This document shows positions 56,423-64,000 of a stretch of 64,000 bases of DNA, in pieces. The DNA comes from Amaurobius ferox (lineage: Eukaryota; Arthropoda; Arachnida; Araneae; Amaurobiidae). The notes under the pieces were generated by a model. The model made no database searches. It had not been told where the DNA came from and saw nothing but the letters and a program-made list of their open reading frames with translations. The stretch lies in NCBI GenBank assembly GCA_951213105.1, contig OX578144.1, positions 80,125,301-80,189,300 of the forward strand, in the 5' to 3' direction. The number at the start of each line of letters is the position of its first letter. Positions within the stretch are counted from its first letter, which is position 1. The position numbers and the translations under genes are program-made.

Positions 56423-56506
56423 GTCAGGATGGCCGAGCGGTCTAAGGCGCCAGATTTAAGCTCTGGTTCTCGAAAGAGAGCGTGGGTTCGAACCCCACTT
56501 CTGACA
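56423..56506 (+). tRNA. tRNA-Leu(UAA) copy 12, intact
   Basis: Identical to copy 3. Lies 1,292 bp after copy 11 and 1,292 bp before copy 13, so two MITE-bearing units stand in direct succession here. Confidence 0.95.
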
Positions 56507-56698
56507 ACAGGTTTATTTTGTTTTCGAATCCATCCATCTCACCAATTTCTTTATGTTTAGTATGTAATTATATAATGAAAATAAAAATATTAAATGAAGA
56601 ATGAGAACTATTTACATACGCTATGCGAAGAAGGAGGAATTAAGTACTCTATGTTTGTTATCTTAAGTAACGTCTGTGTTTTCTTAAATTCATAACAT

Positions 56699-57196
56699 AC
56701 AATACAATATTAAATACATCAGATCATATATAATAATGCCACAATCTCGAAAATGTAATTGAAATTGGACTTGAAGACAAAGAAACTTGAAGACAAGGCT
56801 GCAGTCCTCATTGATATACATACAGGTCCACTTATCAAATTTATAGAATGAGAAATTACGTTTCCGTGATTGTGGCATTATTATATATGATCTGTGTTTG
56901 TATTTAATACTATATTAGAAGGATTAGACATTTAAAAATGTTAATAAAAAATTAAAATAGACGGTATGAATTAAATTACGACAAAAGATGGCAGCACCAA
57001 ATATATTTTGGATTAAAATAAAAAAAAATATTCAATATTTTATTGGGTATGTAATTTAATTTTAATATAATCTAAGCATTGCATTTTATTTTTTAGAAAA
57101 TATTTCGAAACTTTTTGAGCAGTATTTCAGCAAAAAATGTGTTCTGCGAAACTTAACAAAGTGCGGACAGCGCAGAAAATTTACTGACGCTCAACC
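56699..57196. mobile_element. Fold-back MITE remnant in array unit (5)
   Basis: Same breakpoints as the other remnants; TTAA at 57,197-57,200. Here the unit upstream of the breakpoint is of the GAATGAGAACTATTTACATA type, showing recombination between unit types. Confidence 0.75.
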
Positions 57197-57714
57197 TTAA
57201 TGAAAGTAAACATACGAAATGAAGGAAGAAAAATATAACAGAAATGTGAGCAAGATGCAAAATATTTTTACATTCGCACTGCGAGGAAATAGAAATTGCG
57301 TTCTCTATATTTATTATCTTAAATAAGGTCTGTGTTTTCTTAAATTCATACCATACAATGAACAATTCCAATTTTTTTAAATCTCTCAAAAACAATTCAA
57401 ATTTAAAGACAAATTTTTTTTTATTTCAAATATCAAACAAAAAATCTCTTTAAAAAATTATTTCGTAAAATATCAAGAAATGAAAAAACGCTATTAATAA
57501 AAGATAATTAATAATATTTATAAATATAATAATGCAAATTCTTATTTACTGTGCTGAGACACAGCCTCTACTGTGCAATAATTTCGTAGTTCTGAACATG
57601 CGCAGAAATAGCTACTGCACGTCAGCTGTTTTCAGCCGTAATACTGACATCTGGTGCTATCAAAAATGAGAGTCACTTTTATGTTTGTGTGAGTTACTGT
57701 ATGACAAACGTCAA

Positions 57715-57798
57715 GTCAGGATGGCCGAGCGGTCTAAGGCGCCAGATTTAAGCTCTGGTTCTCGAAAGAGAGCGTGGGTTCGAACCCCACTTCTGACA
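57715..57798 (+). tRNA. tRNA-Leu(UAA) copy 13, intact
   Basis: Identical to copy 3 in all arms and the anticodon loop, with the GTGAGTTACTGTATGACAAA upstream flank and a T-rich terminator. Confidence 0.95.
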
Positions 57799-58274
57799 AC
57801 AGGTTTATTTTGTTTTCGAATACATGCATCTCACCAATTTCTTCATGTTTAACATGTAATTATTTAATGAAAATAAAAATATTAAATGAAGAAAAGTGTT
57901 ATTTTCATACGCAATTCGAGGAAGTAGAAATTATGTACTCTAGGTTAGTTATCTTAAATAACATCTTGGTTTTCTTAAATTCGCAACATAACTTCTTTTT
58001 AATTTCAAATTTCCAAGAGAAAATCTCGTGAACGAATTATTTATTGAAATATCAAGAAAAGAAGAAACGTTATTAATAAATAATAATTAAAAATATTTAT
58101 AATTAAAATAATGCTATTTCTTATATAGTCAGCTTCGATACGGGTCCACGGTGCAATAATTTCGTAGTTCCGAAAGTGTGCAGAAATAGCTACTGCGCGT
58201 CAGCTGTCTGCAGTCATTATCAAAAATACGGGTCAGTTTATGGTTGTCTGAGTTCCTGTATAGGCCAACGTCAA

Positions 58275-58358
58275 GTCAGGATGGCCGAGCGGTCTAAGGG
58301 GCCAGATTTAAGCTCTGGTTCTCGAAAGGGAGCGTGGGTTCGAACCCCACTTCTGACA
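58275..58358 (+). tRNA. tRNA-Leu(UAA) copy 14, D-stem change
   Basis: Reads CTAAGGGGCCAG (C to G at the end of the D stem) and has GAAAGGGAGCG in the variable arm. The same pair of changes recurs in copy 21, so this is an inherited subtype. Possibly impaired. Confidence 0.8.
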
Positions 58359-58904
58359 ATACCTAGATTTTGTTTTCGCATCCATCCATCTCACCAATTT
58401 CTTTATGTTTAGTATGTAATTATATAATGAAAATAAAAATATTAAATGAAGAATGAGAACTATTTACATACGCAATGCGAAGAAGGAGGAATTAAGTACT
58501 CTATGTTTGTTACCTTAAGTAACGTCTGTGTTTCCTTAAATTCATAACATGCATTCGGCAATTCCGATTTATTTTTAAATATCTTAAAAACAATTCAAAT
58601 GTAAAGATAAATTTTATTTATTTCAAATATCCAAGCGAAAAACTCTAGAAAAATTTAATTATTTAAATATCGAAAAAAGAAAAAACGATAATAATAAATA
58701 ATAATTAATAATGTTTATAATTAAAATTATGCTATTTCTTATTTACTTTGCTTCGGTACAGCGTCTACGGTGCAATAATTTTGTTGTTCTGTAAATAGGC
58801 AGAAATAGCTACTGCGTGTCAGCAGCTTGCAGCCGCAATATCTGACACTATAAAAAATTAGTCACTTTTATGTTTGTGTGAGTTACTGTAGGAAGTAACG
58901 TCAA

Positions 58905-58988
58905 GTCAGGATGGCCGAGCGGTCTAAGGCGCCAGATTTAAGCTCTGGTTCTCGAAAGAGAGCGTGGGTTCGAACCCCACTTCTGACA
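58905..58988 (+). tRNA. tRNA-Leu(UAA) copy 15, intact
   Basis: Identical to copy 3, but sits behind the GTAGGAAGTAACGTCAA flank otherwise found before the decayed copies 6, 11 and 16. Confidence 0.95.
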
Positions 58989-59536
58989 ACAGGTTTATTT
59001 TGTTTTCGAATCCATCCATCTCACCAATTTCTTTATGTTTAGTATGTAATTATATAATGAAAATAAAAATATTAAATGAAGAATGAGAACTATTTACATA
59101 CGTTATGCGAAGAAGGAGGAATTAAGTACTCTATGTTTGTTATCTTAAGTAACGTCTGTGTTTCCTTAAATTCATAACATGCATTCGGCAATTCCGATTT
59201 ATTTTTAAATATCTTAAAAACAATTCAAATGTAAAGATAATTTTTATTTATTTCAAATATCCAAGCGAAAAACTCTTGAAAAAATTACTTATTTAAATAT
59301 CGAAAAAAGAAAAAACGATAATAATAAATAATAATTAATAATGTTTATAATTAAAATTATGCTATTTCTTATTTACTTTGCTTCGGTACAGCCTCTACGG
59401 TGCAATAATTTTGTTGTTCTGTAAATAGGCAGAAATAGCTACTGCGTGTCAGCAGCTTGCAGATGCAATATCTGGCACTATAAAAAATTAGAGTCACTTT
59501 TATGTTTGTGTGAGTTACTGTAGGAAGTAACGTCAA

Positions 59537-59620
59537 GTCAGGATGGCCGAGCGGTCTTAGGCGCCAGAGTTAAGCTCTGGTTCTCGAAAGAGAGCGTGGG
59601 TTCGAACCCCTCTTCTGAAA
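59537..59620 (+). pseudogene. tRNA-Leu(UAA) copy 16, decayed
   Basis: D loop GGTCTTAGG, loop position 32 G, T stem CCCTC and acceptor TTCTGAAA. Same decayed subtype as copies 6 and 11, plus one more change. Confidence 0.85.
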
Positions 59621-59811
59621 ATACATAGATTTTGTTTTCGCATCCATCCATCTCACCAATTTCTTTATGTTTAGTATGCAATTATTTAATGAAAATAAAA
59701 ATATTAAATGAAGAAAGAGAACTATTTACATAGGCAATGCGAAGAAATAGGAATTAAGTATTCTATGTTTGTTATCTTAAGTAACGTCTGTGTTTTCTTA
59801 AATTCATAACA

Positions 59812-59984
59812 TACAATACAATATTAAATACATCAGATCATATATAATAATGCCACAATCTCGAAAATGTAATTGAAATTGGACTTGAAGACAAAGAAAT
59901 TTGAAGACAAGGCTGCAGTCCTCAGTGATATACATACAAATCCACTTATCAAATTTATAGAATGAGAAATTACGTTTCCGTGAT
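59812..59984. mobile_element. Fold-back MITE remnant, internally deleted (6)
   Basis: Begins at the usual left breakpoint, but at TTTCCGTGA the sequence jumps directly to TCGCACTTCGAGG of the unit flank. The right arm and ~400 bp of unit are deleted, which shortens the inter-tRNA distance to 888 bp. Confidence 0.75.
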
Positions 59985-60424
59985 CGCACTTCGAGGAAAT
60001 AGAAATTGCGTTCTCTATATTTATTATCTTAAATAAGGTCTGTGTTTTCTTAAATTCATACCATACAATGAACAATTCCAATTTTTTTAAATCTCTCAAA
60101 AACAATTCAAATTTAAAGACAAATTTTTTTTTATTTCAAATATCAAACAAAAAATCTCTTTAAAAAATTATTTCGTAAAATATCAAGAAATGAAAACACG
60201 CTATTAATAAAAGATAATTAATAATATTTATAAATATAATAATGCAAATTCTTATTTACTGTGCTGAGACACAGCCTCTACTGTGCAATAATTTCGTAGT
60301 TCTGAACATGCGCAGAAATAGCTAATGCACGTCAGCTGTTTTCAGCCGTAATACTGACATCTGGTGCTATCAAAAATGAGAGTCACTTTTATGTTTGTGT
60401 GAGTTACTGTATGACAAACGTCAA

Positions 60425-60508
60425 GTCAGGATGGCCGAGCGGTCTAAGGCGCCAGATTTAAGCTCTGGTTCTCGAAAGAGAGCGTGGGTTCGAACCCCAC
60501 TTCTGACA
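60425..60508 (+). tRNA. tRNA-Leu(UAA) copy 17, intact
   Basis: Identical to copy 3. Its downstream flank carries a new 35-bp palindrome at 60,646-60,680. Confidence 0.95.
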
Positions 60509-60645
60509 ACAGGTTTATTTTGTTTTCGAATCCATCCATCTCACCAATTTCTTCATGTTTAACATGTAATTATTTAATGAAAATAAAAATATTAAATGAA
60601 GAAAAGTGTTATTTTCATACGCAATTCGAGGAAGTAGAAATTATG

Positions 60646-60680
60646 TACTCTATTAGTTATCTTAAATAACTAATAGAGTA
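60646..60680. repeat. Perfect 35-bp palindrome in one array unit
   Basis: Arms TACTCTATTAGTTAT and ATAACTAATAGAGTA around the loop CTTAA. Sister units have only one arm (TACTCTAGGTTAGTTATC), so the second arm arose by an inverted local duplication, which adds about 40 bp to this unit (602 instead of 560). Confidence 0.9.
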
Positions 60681-61026
60681 CATAAATTATGTACGATTAG
60701 TTATCTTAAATAACATCTTATTTTTCTTAAATTCGCAACGTAACTTCTTTTTAATTTCAAATTTCCAAGAGAAAATCTCGTGAACGAATTATTTATTGAA
60801 ATATCAAGAAAAGAAGAAACGTTATTAATAAGTAATAATTAAAAATATTTATAATTAAAATAATGCTATTTCTTATATAGTCAGCTTCGATACGGGTCCA
60901 CGGTGCAATAATTTCGTAGTTCCGAATGTGTGCAGAAATAGCTACTGCGCGTCAGCTGTCTGCAGTCATTATTAAAAATACGGCTCAGTTTATGGTTGTC
61001 TGAGTTCCTGTATAGACCAACGTCAT

Positions 61027-61114
61027 GTCAGGATGGCCGAGCGGTCTAAGGCGCCAGATTTAAGCTCTGGTTCTCGAAAGAGAGCGTGGGACTCGAAAGA
61101 GAGCGACTTCTGAC
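61027..61114 (+). pseudogene. tRNA-Leu(UAA) copy 18, T arm replaced
   Basis: The 5' two thirds are canonical, but after GAGAGCGTGGGA the T arm is replaced by a second copy of the variable-arm sequence CTCGAAAGAGAGCG before ACTTCTGAC. The B box is absent, so it is a pseudogene made by a local template switch. Confidence 0.9.
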
Positions 61115-61663
61115 AATACCTTGATTTTGTTTTCGCATCCATCCATCTCACCAATTTCTTTATGTTTAGTATGTAATTTTATAATGAAAATAAAAATATT
61201 AAATGAAGAATGAGAACTATTTACATATGCAGTGCGAAGAAGGAGGAATTAAGTACTCTATGTTTGTTACCTTAAGTAACGTCTGTGTTTCCTTAAATTC
61301 ATAACATGCATTCGGCAATTCCGATTTATTTTTAAATATCTTAAAAACAATTCAAATGTAAAGATAATTTTTATTTATTTCAAATATCCAAGCGAAAAAC
61401 TCTTGAAAAAATTACTTATTTAAATATCGAAAAAAGAAAAAACGATAATAATAAATAATAATTAATAATGTTTATAATTAAAATTATGCTATTTCTTATT
61501 TACTTTGCTTCGGTACAGCCTCTACGGTGCAATAATTTTGTTGTTCTGTAAATAGGCAGAAATAGCTACTGCGTGTCAGCAGCTTGCAGCCGCAATATCT
61601 GGCACTATAAAAAATTAGAGTCACTTTTATGTTTGTGTGAGTTACTGTAGGAAGTATTGTCAA

Positions 61664-61747
61664 GTCAGGATGGCCGAGCGGTCTAAGGCGCCAGATTTAA
61701 GCTCTGGTTCTCGAAAGAGAGCGTGGGTTCGAACCCCACTTCTGACA
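61664..61747 (+). tRNA. tRNA-Leu(UAA) copy 19, intact
   Basis: Identical to copy 3. The upstream flank (GTAGGAAGTATTGTCAA) is shared with copy 8. Confidence 0.95.
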
Positions 61748-61939
61748 ACAGGTTTATTTTGTTTTCGAATCCATCCATCTCACCAATTTCTTTATGTTTA
61801 GTATGTAATTATATAATGAAAATAAAAATATTAAATGAAGAATGAGAACTATTTACATACGCTATGCGAAGAAGGAGGAATTAAGTACTCTATGTTTGTT
61901 ATCTTAAGTAACGTCTGTGTTTTCTTAAATTCATAACAT

Positions 61940-62438
61940 ACAATACAATATTAAATACATCAGATCATATATAATAATGCCACAATCTCGAAAATGTAAT
62001 TGAAATTGGACTTGAAGACAAAGAAACTTGAAGACAAGGCTGCAGTCCTCAGTGATATACATACAGATCCACTTATCAAATTTATAGAATGAGAAATTAC
62101 GTTTCCGTGATTGTGGCATTATTATATATGATCTGTGTTTGTATTTAATACTATATTAGAAGGATTAGACATTTAAAAATGTTAATAAAAAATTAAAATA
62201 GACGGTATGAATTAAATTACGACAAAAGGTGGCAGCACCAAATACATTTTGGATTAAAATAAAAAAAAAATATTCAATATTTTATTGGATATGTAATTTA
62301 GTTTTAATATAATCTAAGCATTGCATTTTATTTTTCAGAAAATATTTCGAAACTGTTTGAGCAGTATTTCAGCAAAAAATGTGTTCTGCGAAACTTAACA
62401 AAGTGCGGACAGCGCAGAAAATTTACTGACGCTCAACC
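61940..62438. mobile_element. Fold-back MITE remnant in array unit (7)
   Basis: Same breakpoints as remnants 1-5; TTAA at 62,439-62,442. Confidence 0.75.
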
Positions 62439-62954
62439 TTAATGAAAGTAAACATGCGAAATGAAGGAAGAAAAATATAACAGAAATGTGAGCAAGATGC
62501 AAAATATTTTTACATTCGCACTGCGAGGAAATAGAAATTGCGTTCTCTATATTTATTATCTTAAATAAGGTCTGTGTTTTCTTAAATTCATACCATACAA
62601 TGAACAATTCCAATTTTTTTAAATCTCTCAAAAACAATTCAAATTTAAAGACAAATTTTTTTTTATTTCAGATATCAAACAAAAAATCTCTTTAAAAAAT
62701 TATTTCGTAAAATATCAAGAAATGAAAAAACGCTATTAATAAAAGATAATTAATAATATTTATAAATATAATAATGCAAATTTTTATTTACTGTGCTGAG
62801 ACACAGCCTCTACTGTGCAATAATTTCGTAGTTCTGAACATGCGCAGAAATAGCTACTGCACGTCAGCTGTTTTCAGCCGTAATACTGTAATCTGGTGCT
62901 ATCAAACATGAGTCACTTTTATGTTTGTGTGAGTTACTGTTTAACAATCGTCAA

Positions 62955-63038
62955 GTCAGGATGGCCGAGCGGTCTAAGGCGCCAGATTTAAGCTCTGGTT
63001 CTCGAAAGAGAGCGTGGGTTCGAACCCCACTTCTGACA
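62955..63038 (+). tRNA. tRNA-Leu(UAA) copy 20, intact
   Basis: Identical to copy 3; the upstream flank is slightly changed (GTTTAACAATCGTCAA). Confidence 0.95.
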
Positions 63039-63514
63039 ACAGGTTTATTTTGTTTTCGAATCCATCCATCTCACCAATTTCTTCATGTTTAACATGTAAT
63101 TATTTAATGAAAATAAAAATATTAAATGAAGAAAAGTGCTATTTTCATACGCAATTCGAGGAAGTAGATATTATGTACTCTAGGTTAGTTATCTTAAATA
63201 ACATCTTGGTTTTCTTAAATTCGCTACATAACTTCTTTTTAATTTCAAATTTCCAAGCGAAAATCTCGTGAACGAATTATTTATTGAAATATCAAGAAAA
63301 GAAGAAACGTTATTATTAAATAATAATTAAAAATATTTATAATTAAAATAATGCTATATCTTATATAGTCAGCTTCGATACGGGTCCACGGTGCAATAAT
63401 TTCGTAGTTCCGAAAGTGTGCAGAAATAGCTACTTCGCGTCAGCTGTCTGCAGTCATTATCAAAAATACGGGTCAGTTTATGGTTGTCTGAGTTCCTGTA
63501 TAGGCCAACGTCAA

Positions 63515-63598
63515 GTCAGGATGGCCGAGCGGTCTAAGGGGCCAGATTTAAGCTCTGGTTCTCGAAAGGGAGCGTAGGTTCGAACCCAACTTCTGACA
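63515..63598 (+). tRNA. tRNA-Leu(UAA) copy 21, probably impaired
   Basis: Carries the CTAAGGGGCCAG and GAAAGGGAGCG changes of copy 14, plus GTAGG/CCAAC in the T stem, which creates an A-A mismatch. Last copy in the window; the following flank runs to the edge in register with the 630-bp unit. Confidence 0.75.
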
Positions 63599-64000
63599 AT
63601 ACCTAGATTTTGTTTTCGCATCCATCCATCTCACCAATTTCTTTATGTTTAGTATGTAATTATATAATGAAAATAAAAATATTAAATGAAGAATGAGAAC
63701 TATTTACATACGCAATGCGAAGAAGGAGGAATTAAGTACTCTATGTTTGTTACCTTAAGTAACGTCTGTGTTTCCTTAAATTCATAACATGCATTCGGCA
63801 ATTCCGATTTATTTTTAAATATCTTAAACACAATTCAAATGTAAAGATAAATTTTATTTATTTCAAATATCCAAGCGAAAAACTCTTGAAAAATTTAATT
63901 ATTTAAATATCGAAAAAAGAAAAAACGATAATAATAAATAATAATTAATAATGTTTATAATTAAAATTATGCTATTTCTTATTTACTTTGCTTCGGTACA

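Larger units (their letters stand above)
45907..64000 (+). repeat. tRNA-Leu(UAA) satellite with higher-order structure
   Basis: Twenty-one direct tRNA copies. Start-to-start distances from copy 2 onward are about 1288, 560, 462, 625, 1292, 630, 1292, 560, 632, 1292, 1292, 560, 630, 632, 888, 602, 637, 1291 and 560 bp. Unit types differ in flank: 560-bp units follow with TTCTTCATGTTTAACATG, 630-bp units with TTCTTTATGTTTAGTATG, and 1292-bp units carry a MITE remnant. The recurring order 1292-560-630 marks a higher-order repeat homogenised by unequal exchange. The array extends beyond the window. Confidence 0.92.

Noticed and set aside
48053..62637. Recurrent minus-strand frames of 62 and 80 residues (PQSRKRNFSFYKF and LRDLKKLELFIVWYEF types)
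   Set aside because: They coincide with the MITE remnant centre and the unit flank. No domain is present, and conservation is explained by repeat homogenisation.
47691..63600. Recurrent plus-strand frames of 78-85 residues (RMAERSKAPDLSSGSRKRAW or GSNPTSDNRFILF types)
   Set aside because: They read through tRNA-Leu genes and their flanks. The amino acid repetition follows the tRNA array exactly and breaks with tRNA changes, so these are artefacts.

Overview
The window is a stretch of repeat-dominated, A+T-rich nuclear DNA from an animal. I infer an arthropod, possibly a chelicerate such as a spider, but cannot prove it. The reasons are nuclear-type tRNA genes with A and B boxes, a THAP zinc-finger reading frame, Jockey-like and RNase H-bearing LINE remnants, tRNA-derived SINEs, hAT-like and TTAA-targeting miniature elements, Helitron-like ends (TC...hairpin-CTAG), and no operons or bacterial genes. 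Nearly all open frames are accidental readings of repeats. The only host-like protein-coding signal I accept is one THAP-domain frame at 13.73-14.21 kb.

Layout. 1-9.6 kb: microsatellites, hairpin-tipped interspersed repeats (called HT1, HT2 and HT3 here), young and old SINE copies and an old ~145-bp tandem repeat. 9.6-13.4 kb: Helitron-like elements nested in one another. 13.5-15.5 kb: a promoter-like segment, the THAP frame, and an HT1 repeat that cuts into its 3' end and itself carries a full-length SINE with target-site duplications. 16.1-22.2 kb: two head-to-tail composite elements, each made of a Helitron-like 5' module, an AT minisatellite, a tandem multimer of the SINE, and a 3' hairpin-CTAG end. 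22.2-36.7 kb: more HT and Helitron-like copies, minisatellites, short LINE 3' stubs re-inserted at one target, and a hAT-like MITE with 8-bp duplications. 36.8-39.1 kb: a 2.3-kb element with ~95-bp inverted termini, followed by a perfect 72-bp nested palindrome. 39.5-44.9 kb: another composite 5' module, then LINE remnants in head-to-head orientation (RNase H on minus, reverse transcriptase on plus).

46.4 kb to the right edge is a tandem array of 21 tRNA-Leu(UAA) genes and pseudogenes. They sit in units of about 560, 630 and 1292 bp that form a higher-order repeat. The 1292-bp unit contains the remnant of a long-armed fold-back element. One gene, at 46,424, is split exactly at the TTAA of its anticodon loop by a complete 801-bp copy of that element. 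The array runs off the window.

The strongest points for follow-up are the transposon in the tRNA anticodon loop, the tRNA-Leu satellite, the SINE multimers carried in Helitron-like composites, and the 3' tail shared by the SINE and an RNase H-type LINE, which suggests a SINE/LINE mobilisation pair.
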